Assembly: GCF_902832845.1 (NCBI RefSeq)
Contig: NZ_CADFDB010000007.1
Location: 186,001 to 250,000, forward strand
Source: Burkholderia metallica
GTDB lineage: Bacteria > Pseudomonadota > Gammaproteobacteria > Burkholderiales > Burkholderiaceae
DNA length: 64,000 bases
Reading direction: 5' to 3'
Positions 45,520-57,081 of this stretch are shown one piece after another (positions within the stretch are counted from its first letter, which is position 1; the number at the start of each line of letters is the position of its first letter). The position numbers and the translations under genes were made by a program. The notes under the pieces are model-generated. The model did not search any database and was not told the DNA's origin. It saw only the letters and a program-made list of their open reading frames with translations.

Positions 45520-45602
45520 TCCCGGTCTCCCGCTCGAAAGTCGATATGCCGGGACGCTCGCCGCACATGCCGTCTGCCGTCATGCGGGCGGCGTCTCTGA
45601 AA

Positions 45603-45631
45603 GCGCCCGCACGGCGAGGCCGTACGGGCGC
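45603..45631. other. Hairpin between prkA and yeaH
   Basis: An imperfect inverted repeat of 13 positions with one mismatch and a GAG loop, 14 bases after the prkA stop. There is no real U-tract (only GCTTTC), so it looks more like an mRNA-processing or partial-termination hairpin that would set the ratio of kinase to YeaH. Confidence 0.5.
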
Positions 45632-45644
45632 GGTACCGCGCGCG

Positions 45645-47567
45645 TCATGACGACTTGCGCACGCGCAGGTACCAGTCGCAAAGCAGCCTCACCTGCTTCG
45701 GCGTATAGCCCTTCGCGACCATCCGGTTCACAAAGTCCTCATGCTTGCGCTGCTCCTCCGCCGAACCCTTGGCGTTGAATGAAATCACCGGCAACAGTTC
45801 CTCGGTGTTCGAGAACATCTTCTTCTCGATCACGACGCGCAACTTCTCGTAGCTCGTCCACACGGGGTTCTTGCCGGCATTCGCCGCCCGCGCACGCAAC
45901 ACGAAGTTCACGATCTCGTTGCGGTAATCCTTCGGATTACTGATGCCGGCCGGCTTCTCGATCTTCTCCAGCTCCGCGTTCAGCGCGGCGCGGTCGAAGC
46001 TCTCGCCCGTGTCGTGATCGCGGAATTCCTGGTCCTGGATCCAGAAGTCCGCATACGTGACGTAGCGGTCGAAGATGTTCTGCCCGTACTCCGAATACGA
46101 TTCGAGGTAGGCCGTCTGGATCTCCTTGCCGATGAATTCCGCGTAGCGCGACGCGAGCACGTCCTTCACGAACGACAGGTACTTCTGCTCGGTTTCCGGC
46201 GGGAACTGCTCGCGTTCGATCTGCTGTTCGAGCACGTACATCAGGTGCACGGGGTTGGCCGCGACCTCGCTCGAATCGAAGTTGAACACGCGCGACAGGA
46301 TCTTGAACGCGAAGCGTGTCGACACGCCCGTCATCCCTTCGTCCACGCCCGCGTAGTCGCGGTATTCCTGGTACGACTTCGCCTTCGGATCGGTGTCCTT
46401 GAGATTCTCGCCGTCGTATACCTGCATCTTCGAGAACAGGCTCGAATTCTCCGGCTCGTGCAGGCGCGACAGCACCGAGAACTGCGACATCATCTTCAGC
46501 GTGCCCGGCGCGCAGACGGCTTCGGCCAGCGACGAGTTGCGGATCAGCTTCTCGTAGATCTTGGTCTCTTCCGATACGCGCAGGCAGTACGGCACCTTCA
46601 CGACGAAGATCCGGTCGAGCAGTGCCTCGTTGTTGCGGTTGTTGCGGAACGCCTTCCACTCCGACTCGTTCGAGTGCGCGAGGATGATCCCGTCGAACGG
46701 AATCGCGCCGAAGCCCTCGGTGCCCTTGAAGTTGCCTTCCTGCGTCGCGGTGAGCAGCGGATGCAGCACCTTGATCGGCGCCTTGAACATTTCGACGAAT
46801 TCGAGCAGGCCCTGGTTCGCGAGGCACAGGCCGCCCGAGTAGCTGTACGCGTCGGCGTCGTCCTGCGCATACTGTTCGAGCTTGCGGATATCGACCTTGC
46901 CGACCAGCGACGAGATGTCCTGGTTGTTCTCGTCGCCCGGCTCCGTCTTTGCGATGCCGACCTGCCGCAGAATCGACGGATAACGACGCACCACGCGGAA
47001 CTGGCGGATGTCGCCGTTGTATTCGTGCAGGCGCTTGACGGCCCACGGACTCAGGATGTTCTTCAGGTAGCGGCGCGGAATGCCGTACTGTTCCTCGAGG
47101 ATCGGGCCGTCCTCGTCGTAGTCGAACAGCCCGAGCGGCGATTCGTTGACGGGCGAGCCCTTCAGCGAATAGAACGGCACGCGCTCCATCAGCTGCTTCA
47201 GACGCTCGGCGATCGACGACTTGCCGCCGCCCACCGGGCCGAGCAGATAGAGGATCTGCTTCTTCTCTTCGAGCCCTTGCGCAGCGTGGCGGAAATACGC
47301 GACCACCTGCTCGATCACTTCCTCCATTCCGTAGAACTCACGGAAGGCGGGATAGACCTTGATGACCTTGTTCGCAAAGATCCGCGACAGGCGCGGATCG
47401 TTGCGGGTGTCGATGTGTTCAGGTTCCCCGATTGCTTCCAGCATGCGTTCACCCGCGGTCGCATACGCGGATGGATCGTTCTTGCAGAGCGCGAGATACT
47501 CCTCCAGCGAGAGCTCTTCCTCTCGGGTTTTTTCGAAGCGGTTCGCGAAGCTGCTGTAAATATCCAT
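45645..47567 (-). CDS. prkA: Serine protein kinase PrkA (YeaG)
   Basis: A 640-residue protein, close to E. coli YeaG (644). The N-terminal AAA part has Walker A LLGPVGGGKSS near residue 109, and the C-terminal part is the PrkA kinase domain. It phosphorylates serines in target proteins, and homologues may also act as ATP-dependent proteases. Start at 47567 is well supported by GGGAGGT just before it; an in-frame start upstream is not. First gene of the prkA-yeaH-spoVR operon. Confidence 0.95.
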   Translation of the reverse strand: MDIYSSFANRFEKTREEELSLEEYLALCKNDPSAYATAGERMLEAIGEPEHIDTRNDPRLSRIFANKVIKVYPAFREFYGMEEVIEQVVAYFRHAAQGLEEKKQILYLLGPVGGGKSSIAERLKQLMERVPFYSLKGSPVNESPLGLFDYDEDGPILEEQYGIPRRYLKNILSPWAVKRLHEYNGDIRQFRVVRRYPSILRQVGIAKTEPGDENNQDISSLVGKVDIRKLEQYAQDDADAYSYSGGLCLANQGLLEFVEMFKAPIKVLHPLLTATQEGNFKGTEGFGAIPFDGIILAHSNESEWKAFRNNRNNEALLDRIFVVKVPYCLRVSEETKIYEKLIRNSSLAEAVCAPGTLKMMSQFSVLSRLHEPENSSLFSKMQVYDGENLKDTDPKAKSYQEYRDYAGVDEGMTGVSTRFAFKILSRVFNFDSSEVAANPVHLMYVLEQQIEREQFPPETEQKYLSFVKDVLASRYAEFIGKEIQTAYLESYSEYGQNIFDRYVTYADFWIQDQEFRDHDTGESFDRAALNAELEKIEKPAGISNPKDYRNEIVNFVLRARAANAGKNPVWTSYEKLRVVIEKKMFSNTEELLPVISFNAKGSAEEQRKHEDFVNRMVAKGYTPKQVRLLCDWYLRVRKSS

Positions 47568-47668
47568 GCTACCTCCCTCGCCTGAGTCTGAAGACGTGCC
47601 TGCCTTCGTACGACTGCGCAGAAGCAAGCGCGTTCGAATTCATCCTAAACCCTTTCTTATTTTTTTTC

Positions 47669-47692
47669 ACGAACTCTTCGTATGAAGTTCGT
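47669..47692. promoter_or_regulatory. Inverted repeat upstream of prkA
   Basis: ACGAACT (47669-47675), 10 bases, AGTTCGT (47686-47692): perfect 7-base arms, about 100 bases before the prkA ATG. The plus-strand T-run precedes rather than follows it, so it is not a terminator. A regulator site is possible. In the rest of 47568-48050 I see no gene; open frames there are Arg-rich with no Shine-Dalgarno. Confidence 0.4.
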
Positions 47693-48050
47693 CATTCTCG
47701 ACAACACCGCTTGGACAACGCATTTCGTCGTTTTACAATCATTGCCCCGAGCCGCAGAAACTGCATCCGCCGCGTCTCGTCGAACAACGGAACGTCTTGT
47801 GCGTTGGACACATTCGACGTCGTCACTTCCCCCCTCATCCCTATACGTTCGAGCGGTCGAATGCGACGACACGTTGCGAGCACCGTTACAAATTTTTTTC
47901 GCAGCGCCCTTACGGAGATACCCGTACCACGAATGCGGGAAATTCACGCGCCGCCGTGCGCGCCGTCCGCGGATGCCGGGCACGCGATGCACGCGACGTT
48001 TCACGCAGCACCATTCATGCGCATCGCTTGTCACATTTCCCCGCCGCCCA

Positions 48051-48083
48051 AACGACGACGCCCGCATGTCGCGGGCGTCGTTC
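48051..48083 (-). terminator. Terminator of the chemoreceptor gene
   Basis: ACGACGCCCGC (48057-48067), loop ATGTC, GCGGGCGTCGT (48073-48083), eleven perfect pairs, 36 bases after the stop on the minus strand. The tail is only CGTTTG, so it may be weak. Confidence 0.65.
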
Positions 48084-48119
48084 GTCACCAAATGGGGATA
48101 GATGCGCGGCACGCGCGAC

Positions 48120-49880
48120 TTAGAACGTCTCCCAGTCGTCCGCGCCGGCGGTAGCGGCAGCCTGCGCAGGCGCGGCGACGGGCTTGCGCACCGGCGCCGC
48201 CGCGACCGCGCGTTTCGGCGGGGCATCGCGCTCGTCGCGCGCGGCGGGCTGCGCGGGCACGGCAACCGCCGCGGACGGAGCACGCGGCGCGTGACGCACC
48301 GCCACCTGCGCGGCGCCGCCCGGGCGCGACGTGTCGTCGTCGAGCTGGAACACCGCTGCCGTTTCGCGCAGGCGCCCGGCCTGCTCGTCGAGCGACTGCG
48401 CGGCCGCCGCGGCTTCCTCGACGAGCGCCGCGTTCTGCTGCGTGACCTCGTCCATCTGCGCGACCGCGCGCGCCACCTGGTCGATCCCGCCGCTCTGCTC
48501 CTCGGACGCCGCCGCGATCTCGCCCATGATGTCCGTCACGCGCTGCACCGCACCGATCACGTCGCTCATCGTGCGGCCTGCTTCGTCGACCAGCGTGGAA
48601 CCCGACCGGATGCGCGCCACCGACGCGTCGATCAGCACCTTGATCTCCTTGGCCGCGGCCGACGAACGCTGGGCCAGGCTGCGCACCTCGCCCGCGACGA
48701 CCGCGAAACCGCGGCCTTCCTCGCCGGCCCGCGCGGCTTCGACCGCCGCATTCAGCGCAAGAATGTTGGTCTGGAACGCGATTCCCTCGATGATCGCGAT
48801 GATGTCCGCGATCTTCGCCGAACTGTCGTTGATCTCGCCCATCGTGCCGACCACCTGGCCGACCACCGTATTGCCCTTGTTTGCAATCTCCGACGCATTC
48901 GCGGCCAGCGCACTCGCCTGGCGTGCATTGTCCGCGTTCTGTTTCACGGTGCCCGTCAGCTGTTCCATGCTCGACGCGGTTTCCTGCAGCGCCGCGGCCT
49001 GCTCCTCGGTGCGCGACGACAGGTCGATGTTGCCGGCCGCGATCTGGCGCGCGGCCGTCGCGATCGACTCGCTGCCGCCGCGCACGGTGCGCACCGTGTC
49101 GACGAGCCCGCGCTGCATCTTGCCGAGGCCCGCGAGAAGCCGGCCCATCTCGTCGTGCCGGTCCACGACGATCGGCCGGCGCAGGTCTCCGGCGGCAATC
49201 GCGTCGAAATGCGCGAGCGCGTCGGCAATCGGGCGGCCGATCGCACGGCTCAACGTCAGCCACGACGCTACCGCCGCGCCGAAGCCGGCCAGCAGCGCGA
49301 CGATCGCCAGCACGCGCAGCGTCTCGTACACCGATTCCGCGTGATCGAAGCTCGTTTGCGCATCGCTGAACTGGAAGTTGCGCAGCGCCTCGCTCGCCGT
49401 CGCGAGGTCGTTGTAGCGCACCTGGAGCTGCTTCGCGCCGTCGCCGATCCGGTCGGCCTGATTCGTCCCGATCACGTTGCCGAACGCGTCGCACTGGGCC
49501 TGCAACGCCTGCCGCTTCGCGGCGACGTCCTGGGCGATCCGGTCTTCCTCCGCGCCGCGCGGCAGCGCGAGGTATTTCTGCCACCACGCGTCGGACTGCG
49601 CGCGCATCATGCGGCTTCGCTCGACGGCGGCAGCCGCATCGGGCGTGCCGGCCAGCAGCGCCGCACGGTCGAGCGCGAGGCGCTCGCGTGCGGCGTAGAT
49701 CTCGGCCACCGACACGTCGACCGCGCTCGGCATCTGGTTCGTGAAAAGTTCGCGCGTCGTCTCGTTCGCACGCGTCATGCCGTACACGCCGAGCCCGCCG
49801 ATCACCGCCAGGAGCACCGCCAGAAACGCCATCGTGAAACCGATGCGCGCACGAATCGTCAGGTTCTTGAACACCATCAT
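48120..49880 (-). CDS. Methyl-accepting chemotaxis protein
   Basis: A 586-residue transmembrane receptor. It has a first membrane segment (residues about 11-34), a periplasmic four-helix-type sensor domain to about 188, a second segment ([18 protein letters not shown]), a HAMP domain and the signalling tip [36 protein letters not shown] (key [19 protein letters not shown]). A Pro/Ala-rich linker of about 75 residues leads to the last residues DDWETF, like the CheR/CheB-docking pentapeptide NWETF of Tar and Tsr. Ligand unknown. AGGAAGG sits directly before two ATGs; the second (49877) has the better spacing. No other che gene is near. Confidence 0.93.
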   Translation of the reverse strand: MMVFKNLTIRARIGFTMAFLAVLLAVIGGLGVYGMTRANETTRELFTNQMPSAVDVSVAEIYAARERLALDRAALLAGTPDAAAAVERSRMMRAQSDAWWQKYLALPRGAEEDRIAQDVAAKRQALQAQCDAFGNVIGTNQADRIGDGAKQLQVRYNDLATASEALRNFQFSDAQTSFDHAESVYETLRVLAIVALLAGFGAAVASWLTLSRAIGRPIADALAHFDAIAAGDLRRPIVVDRHDEMGRLLAGLGKMQRGLVDTVRTVRGGSESIATAARQIAAGNIDLSSRTEEQAAALQETASSMEQLTGTVKQNADNARQASALAANASEIANKGNTVVGQVVGTMGEINDSSAKIADIIAIIEGIAFQTNILALNAAVEAARAGEEGRGFAVVAGEVRSLAQRSSAAAKEIKVLIDASVARIRSGSTLVDEAGRTMSDVIGAVQRVTDIMGEIAAASEEQSGGIDQVARAVAQMDEVTQQNAALVEEAAAAAQSLDEQAGRLRETAAVFQLDDDTSRPGGAAQVAVRHAPRAPSAAVAVPAQPAARDERDAPPKRAVAAAPVRKPVAAPAQAAATAGADDWETF

Positions 49881-50162
49881 CCTTCCTGTGTTGCGTCGTG
49901 ATGGACGGGACCGGCCCGCCGCTTAGAAGCATGGCTGCTTCCGATGCATTTACGACCATGCCCCGCACAACTTGATGGTGTTTCCGCTATTTTTTCGAAT
50001 TATTCGTCTGTTTATTACAAATAGCTGAACGAAAAATGCACACTTCGGCGCGCGCCCGCAGCGGCGTGACGGAAGGTTCGCCGCGACGGCGGACGCCGCG
50101 CAGACACGGCCGGCCGTCGCGTGCGACGGTCGGCCACGACGCTTGAAAGGGATCTATTCGGC

Positions 50163-51101
50163 TTATTCCGACTCTTCGGCCAGTTCGGCGAGCGTCGGAA
50201 TCGAAGGCTGCGCGCCTGCCCGCGTGACCGACAGCGCCGCCGCGCGTTGCGCGAAGCGGATCGCTGCGTCGACGTCCGCGCCGGCCGCGAGCCGCGCGGA
50301 AAAACCGCCGATGAAGGTATCGCCGGCCGCCGTCGTGTCGACGGCCTGCACGGCCGGCGCCGGATAATGCCGCGCCGCACCATCGGCCGTCAGCGCGAGC
50401 ACGCCGCGCGCGCCCAGCGTGATCAGCACGTTGCGCGCGCCGCCCGCCTGCAGCACGCGCGCGGCGGCCTCCGCTTCCGCCGGGTCGCGCACGGGCAGCG
50501 CGGTCAGCGCAGCCGCCTCGACCTCGTTCGGGATCAGGTAATCGACGAGCGGCAGCCAGCCGTCCGGCAGCGGTGCGACGGCCGGGGCCGGATTGAGCAC
50601 CACCGTGCGGCCGAGCCGATGCCCGGCCGACAGCGCCGCGAACACCGCGTCCGGCGGCGTCTCGAGCTGGCAGATCAGCACGTCGGCCGACGCGAGCGCG
50701 GCCTCGTGCCGGGCGACCGTCCCGGTCGTGACCTCGCCGTTGCCGCCCGCGACGATCACGATCGCGTTCTGGCTCGCGTCGTCGACGACGATCAGCGCGA
50801 CGCCGGTCGACACCTGCGCGCTCGTCGCGAGCCCGCCGCAGTCGATCCCCTCGGCTTCGAGGCCCGCGCGCAGCGCAGCGCCGTGCGCATCGGCGCCGAC
50901 GCAGCCGATCATCGCGACCTGCGCGCCGAGCCGCGCGGCGGCCACGGCCTGGTTGCCGCCCTTGCCGCCCGCCGCCTGCGCGAACGCGTGACCGGCGAGC
51001 GTTTCGCCCGGCAGCGGCAGACGCGGCGCGCGCACGACGAGATCCATGTTGAGGCTGCCGACCACCGTCACCCGGCCGGCGCCCCGCGTGCGCGCCGTCA
51101 T
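50163..51101 (-). CDS. rbsK: Ribokinase
   Basis: A 312-residue PfkB-family kinase. N-terminal GSLNMDLVVRAPRLPLPGET and GGKGGNQAVAAARLG bind the sugar; the anion-hole and catalytic Asp motif is DTTAAGDTFIGGF near residue 258. It phosphorylates ribose to ribose 5-phosphate, which feeds the pentose phosphate pathway. Last gene of the rbs operon; its ATG overlaps the rbsR stop by 4 bases. Confidence 0.94.
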   Translation of the reverse strand: MTARTRGAGRVTVVGSLNMDLVVRAPRLPLPGETLAGHAFAQAAGGKGGNQAVAAARLGAQVAMIGCVGADAHGAALRAGLEAEGIDCGGLATSAQVSTGVALIVVDDASQNAIVIVAGGNGEVTTGTVARHEAALASADVLICQLETPPDAVFAALSAGHRLGRTVVLNPAPAVAPLPDGWLPLVDYLIPNEVEAAALTALPVRDPAEAEAAARVLQAGGARNVLITLGARGVLALTADGAARHYPAPAVQAVDTTAAGDTFIGGFSARLAAGADVDAAIRFAQRAAALSVTRAGAQPSIPTLAELAEESE

Positions 51102-52129
51102 GCGCGACCGCCGGAGGCCGGCGGCTCGCGGTAGACCGCCGTCGATTCGCGCAGCACGAGGCGCGGCGACACGACGCGGCGGCGGCTCGGCACGGCCGTC
51201 GAGCCGCCCCCGATCCGCTCGATCAGCGTCTGCGCGGCCATTTCGCCGAGCGCACGCACCGACTGGCCGACCGTCGACAGGGCCGGATACGTGTAGCGGG
51301 AAAATTCGATGTCGTCGAAACCGATGATCGAACAGTCGTCGGGCACGCGCATGCCGCGCTCGGCCGCCGCGCGCAGCGCGCCGACGCCCATCAGGTCGTT
51401 GCCCGCGAAGATCGCGCTCGGCCGCACCGATTCGAACAGCCGCGACGCCGCGTGATAACCGCCGAGGCACGAGAAATCGCTTTCCGCGATCGCGCCCGGC
51501 ACGATGTCGACCCCACGCTCGGCCATCGCGCGGATGAAGCCGTGCACGCGCATCGCGCTGACCGCCGTGTCGGTCGGCCCAGTGATGCAGCCGATCTTCG
51601 CGTGCCCGAGCTCGAGCAGGTGGCGCGTCGCCAGGTACGCGCCGCGCTCGTGGTCGATCTGCACGAGATCGGCCGCGAGCCCCTCGATGTTGCGATCGAC
51701 GACGACGAGCGGCGCGTGCGTATCCGCGAGCGTCTGCGCGAGCACCGCGTCCTCGCCGGCCGATGCGACGATCAGCCCGTCGATGCGCTTTTCCTGCAGC
51801 ACGCGCAGGTAGTTGCGCTGCTTGACCGGATCGTCGTCCGAATTGCAGAAGAACACGCAATAGCCGTTGGCCGCGCACTGATCCTCGATGCCGCGCGCAA
51901 GCTCCGCGAAATACGGGTTCGTGCTGTTCGGCACGACGAGCCCGATGGTCGCCGTCGCGCGTGCCTTCAGCGAGCGCGCCACGGCCGACGGCACGTAATT
52001 CAGCTCGCGGATTGCGCCCTCGACCTTCGCACGCACATCCGCGGACACCGGCCGCGAATTGTTCACCACGTGCGAGACGGTCGTAAACGACACGCCCGCC
52101 ATGGCCGCCACATCCTTGATCGTCGCCAT
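51098..52129 (-). CDS. rbsR: LacI-family ribose repressor RbsR
   Basis: A 343-residue repressor. The N-terminal helix-turn-helix and hinge are MATIKDVAAMAGVSFTTVSH and the LNYVPSAVARSLK segment, then a periplasmic-binding-like sugar domain. Located inside the rbs operon between rbsC and rbsK, so it should control its own synthesis and release the operator at 55953 when ribose is present. Starts 35 bases after rbsC. Confidence 0.92.
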   Translation of the reverse strand: MATIKDVAAMAGVSFTTVSHVVNNSRPVSADVRAKVEGAIRELNYVPSAVARSLKARATATIGLVVPNSTNPYFAELARGIEDQCAANGYCVFFCNSDDDPVKQRNYLRVLQEKRIDGLIVASAGEDAVLAQTLADTHAPLVVVDRNIEGLAADLVQIDHERGAYLATRHLLELGHAKIGCITGPTDTAVSAMRVHGFIRAMAERGVDIVPGAIAESDFSCLGGYHAASRLFESVRPSAIFAGNDLMGVGALRAAAERGMRVPDDCSIIGFDDIEFSRYTYPALSTVGQSVRALGEMAAQTLIERIGGGSTAVPSRRRVVSPRLVLRESTAVYREPPASGGRA

Positions 52130-52164
52130 TTCCCGTTTCTCTCTGGTCTGTTCTGTCTGTCTTT

Positions 52165-53180
52165 CTACCGCACGCGCGTGCGCCGGCTGCGATACGTATC
52201 GAGCACGACCGCCACCACGATCACCGCGCCGGTGATGATTCGTTTGGTCGGCTCGTTCGCGCCGATCTGCGCGAGCCCCGCAGCCAGCACGGAGATGATC
52301 AACACGCCGAAGAACGTGCTGATCACCGAGCCGCGCCCGCCCATCAGGCTCGTGCCGCCGATCACGACCGCGGCGATCACCTGCAGTTCGAGGCCGACGC
52401 CCGCGTTCGGATCGGCCGCCTCGAGCCGCGAAATCTGGAACAGCGACGCGAGCCCCGCGAGCGCGCCCATCAATGCGAATACGAGAATTTTATACGGCCG
52501 CGGGTTAACCCCCGCAAGTCGCACCGCTTCTTCGTTCGTGCCGATCCCGACGAGATAGCGTCCGAACACGGTGCGCGTCAGCACGAACTGGGCCGCGATC
52601 ATCACCGCGACCGCGATCAGGAACGCCGGCGAGATGCCGAGCGCGATCGGGTTCGACAGGAAATCGAACGCGTCGCCGATGTAGGCCGTGCGCGAATTCG
52701 TCAGCTGGTACGCGAGGCCGCGCGCGGCCTCCAGCACGCCGAGCGACACGATGAACGACGGAATCCGCCAGCCGACCGTGACCGCGCCCGTCAGCGCGCC
52801 CGTGATCATCGCGACCGCGATGCCGATCAGCGCGGCCGGCAGCGGCCCCCACTGCCATTTCAGCGCGGCGACGCTGACCATCGACGCGGCCAGCGCGAGG
52901 ACCGAGCCGACCGACAGGTCGATCCCGGCGATGATCAGCACAAAGGTCATCCCGACCGACATCACGACGAGATCGGGAATCTGGTTCGCGATCGTGCTGA
53001 ACGTATCGTAGGTCAGGAAATGCGAGCTCAGCGTCGAAAACAGCACGATCATCGCGGCGAGCGCGCCGGCGAGCCCGAGGTAGTTCGACAGGCCGAGCCG
53101 CGTGCCGGACAACGTGCGCGCGCGGCGCCCCGTCACGTCCTGCTGCGCGCCTGCATCGGTCGGGGTTACGGGAGGCTGGG

Positions 53181-53184
<4 letters not shown>
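52165..53184 (-). CDS. rbsC: Ribose ABC transporter permease RbsC
   Basis: A 339-residue permease with about eight or more membrane segments and the family blocks AGIDLSVGSVLALA and GGTSLMGGRGS. It forms the sugar channel as a homodimer with RbsA. The ATG overlaps the rbsA stop by 4 bases. Confidence 0.93.
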
Positions 53185-54794
<1,610 letters not shown>

Positions 54795-54892
54795 CGCGAT
54801 CCTGGTTGCGGCCGCGCGCACGCGGCGCGCGGGTGTGACGCTCACAAGTGCATGTGCATGCAGTGGCCGTGATCGCGCTCACTCCGGATAAC

Positions 54893-54925
54893 GGCCGCCG
54901 CGCCCGATTCTTGAGGGCGGCGGCC
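54893..54925. other. Hairpin between rbsB and rbsA
   Basis: GGCCGCCGC (54893-54901) pairs with GCGGCGGCC (54917-54925) around a 15-base loop. No U-tract follows on the minus strand. Its place directly after the binding-protein gene suggests an mRNA-stabilising or partial-termination element that keeps RbsB in excess. Confidence 0.55.
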
Positions 54926-54939
54926 GCATCGGGGCTGCG

Positions 54940-55890
54940 TCACTTCGTGACGAGATCGACCGGCGTCTCGACCACGCCCGACATGTCGGCCTGCTTGCGA
55001 TGCTCGGCGATCGCCTTGAGCGCCGTGTCGATGCCGAACACGGCCTGCTTCGCCGCGTACTGATCGGCGGTCGCGAGCACGCGGCCGTCCTTCAGCATCG
55101 GCTTGATCGCGTTGATGTTGTCGTAGCCGACCACGAGCACCTTGCCCTGCTTGCCGGCTGCGCGCACGGCCGACACCGCGCCGATCGCCATGTTGTCGTT
55201 GCCGCACAGCAGCGCCTTCAGGTTCGGGTATTCGTTGAGCATCGCGGCGGCAACCGCATTGCCCTTGTCGATCTCCCATTCGCCGGACTGCACCGACACG
55301 ACCTTCATCCCGCCTGCCTTCATCGCGTCCTGGAAGCCGGCCGTGCGCTGCTGCGCGTTCGTCGTCGTCGACACGCCTTCGAGGATGCCGACCTGGTCGC
55401 CCGCCTTCAGCTTCTTCGCGAGGTAATCGCCGATCTTGCGCGCGCCCTTGCGGTTGTCCGGGCCGACGAACGGCACGTTCAGGTTCTTCGACTTCAGTAC
55501 GTCGGGATCGAGCCGGTTGTCGATGTTCACGACGATGATGCCCGCGTCGACGGCCTTCTTCACGACCGGCACGAGCGCCTTCGAATCGGCCGGCGCGAGC
55601 ACGATCGCGTCGACCTTCGACACGATCATCTGCTCGACGATGCGGATCTGGTTCGCGGTATCGGTCTCGTCCTTGATGCCGTTGGTGATCAGGTCGAACT
55701 GGTTCGCGTTGTGCTTCTGGTAATCCTTCGCGCCCGTTTCCATCGTCAGGAAGAACTCGTTGGCGAGCGACTTCATCACGAGCGCGACCTTCGGCTTGGC
55801 CGTGGCTTGCGCATGGGCGACCGGTGCGGCGGCGACCGCGACGGCGGCGAGCGCGGCGGTCAGGAAGCGACGGCGAAAGAGGACATTCAT
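54940..55890 (-). CDS. rbsB: Ribose periplasmic binding protein RbsB
   Basis: A 316-residue sugar-binding protein. The signal peptide (RRRFLTAALAAVAVAAAPVAHA) ends with AHA; its RRRF start makes Tat or Sec export possible. Mature chain begins KPKVALVMKSLANEFF; ligand-contact segments FVGPDNRKGAR and CGNDNMAIGAV are visible. It delivers ribose to RbsC. Start at 55890 follows CAGGAG; an ATG two codons earlier is possible. First gene of the operon rbsB-A-C-R-K. Confidence 0.94.
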   Translation of the reverse strand: MNVLFRRRFLTAALAAVAVAAAPVAHAQATAKPKVALVMKSLANEFFLTMETGAKDYQKHNANQFDLITNGIKDETDTANQIRIVEQMIVSKVDAIVLAPADSKALVPVVKKAVDAGIIVVNIDNRLDPDVLKSKNLNVPFVGPDNRKGARKIGDYLAKKLKAGDQVGILEGVSTTTNAQQRTAGFQDAMKAGGMKVVSVQSGEWEIDKGNAVAAAMLNEYPNLKALLCGNDNMAIGAVSAVRAAGKQGKVLVVGYDNINAIKPMLKDGRVLATADQYAAKQAVFGIDTALKAIAEHRKQADMSGVVETPVDLVTK

Positions 55891-55952
55891 ACACATCTCC
55901 TGGCGGCTGGCCCAACGGGCCGGACTATTGTTCGACTGTTGTTTTAATGTGA

Positions 55953-55964
55953 GCAAACGTTTGC
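55953..55964. promoter_or_regulatory. RbsR-type operator upstream of rbsB
   Basis: GCAAACGTTTGC is a perfect 12-base palindrome with the central CG typical of LacI-family operators, inside a wider TGTG...CACA frame (55949-55971). It lies 63 bases before the rbsB ATG. The flanking gap to 56168 shows nothing else certain. Confidence 0.82.
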
Positions 55965-56168
55965 GCCACACTACCCGGGCAATGGCCATCGATGCTGCTG
56001 TCGGTACCCACGGAATGGAAGCGAGGCAGACGGCCGACTGCCTGACGCGCGCTGTCGTTGACGCGCCACCGCCGGCGGGAAGCCGGCGGAGTGAAGGTAT
56101 GCTGTACCGATTCGCTTCGGCGCGCAACCTGTCTGATCAATATTTAAGGGTTTATTCGGAGCGCGGCA

Positions 56169-56555
56169 TCACGCCGGGTCCCGCGGCGCGGGCTCGTCTT
56201 CATCGGCCGAAGGCGGCTCCCCGAACCGGTTCGCATGCGGCGTGCCGGCGATGAAGCCGTTCATCACGAACAACGCGAGCGCGCCGACGATCGGGACGAA
56301 CATCAACAGCATCCACCATCCCGACTTGTCGATGTCGTGCAGCCGCTTCACGCCGACCGCGATCGACGACCACGCGGCCACGACCGCGACGACGATCAGC
56401 GCCAGCATCGCCGGCAGCGACGGATCGTCCTGCGTCGAGCCGCGCGAACCCGCATCGATCACCGCGCTGAGCACCGTGGAAACCAGCACGTAGATCCACC
56501 ACGGCAGACGCCCGATCCGGCCTTCGAACGAAAAGAGCAACCATTTCAGATCCAT
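56169..56555 (-). CDS. DUF805 inner-membrane protein
   Basis: A 128-residue protein with the DUF805 pattern: N-terminal FSFEGRIGRLPWWIYVLV, four hydrophobic segments, and VGVKRLHDIDKSGWW before the third. The acidic Pro-rich tail is cytoplasmic by prediction. Function of the family is not known; E. coli YhaH is related. Stands alone between the rbs operon, whose operator is on its 3' side, and cysB. Confidence 0.85.
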   Translation of the reverse strand: MDLKWLLFSFEGRIGRLPWWIYVLVSTVLSAVIDAGSRGSTQDDPSLPAMLALIVVAVVAAWSSIAVGVKRLHDIDKSGWWMLLMFVPIVGALALFVMNGFIAGTPHANRFGEPPSADEDEPAPRDPA

Positions 56556-57038
56556 TGTTTACCTCTTCGTCACGCGTGTTGCGTGCTGCGCGCTGCGCGA
56601 TAGGTTGCCGAATGTGCCGGAACGGATAAGCCGTGTGCATTGTTTTTGCGAATGCGCACGGCTTGCGGGCTTCGCGTTGCGCACCGCGGCCCGGCGTGGC
56701 GGATTGCGCCGCAGTTGCGAACCGGCCAGTAAGCAGGATGGCCGACGCGCGGCGCGAACGCGCGTCACTCGGCATTCACGCGCATTGAATCACATTTGTC
56801 GGGCTACGTATCGTCCGGCATGCCGGCCGAATGGCTGAACCCGAAGCGACGCGTTCGGGCATGCCGGCGTGTTCTTGTCGTTGTGCGGGCAATCGAACCA
56901 TGTCGTTCGCCGCGGATGGCGAAGCAGCGGATCGGGAAAACGCGATTGCGATCGATGTTTCGATCAGCCGGATGACCATGACGGCAGCAGATCGGCCGCC
57001 GCCTCGCGATGCAGGGCATCCGGTGCAACGTGCGTCGG

Positions 57039-57065
57039 GCCATCCGCGACGATCGCGCGGATGGC
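57039..57065 (-). other. Hairpin after cysB
   Basis: GCCATCCGCG (57039-57048) pairs with CGCGGATGGC (57056-57065), ten perfect pairs, 16 bases after the cysB stop. No U-tract, so termination is uncertain. The remainder of 56556-57038 shows no supported gene; it should contain the promoter of the DUF805 gene. Confidence 0.5.
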
Positions 57066-57081
57066 GCACGACGCGCGGTCG

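Noticed and set aside
47682-48101. Plus-strand open frame of 139 codons between prkA and the chemoreceptor gene
   Set aside because: No Shine-Dalgarno or domain, increasingly Arg-rich, and it runs through the terminator hairpin at 48057-48083.
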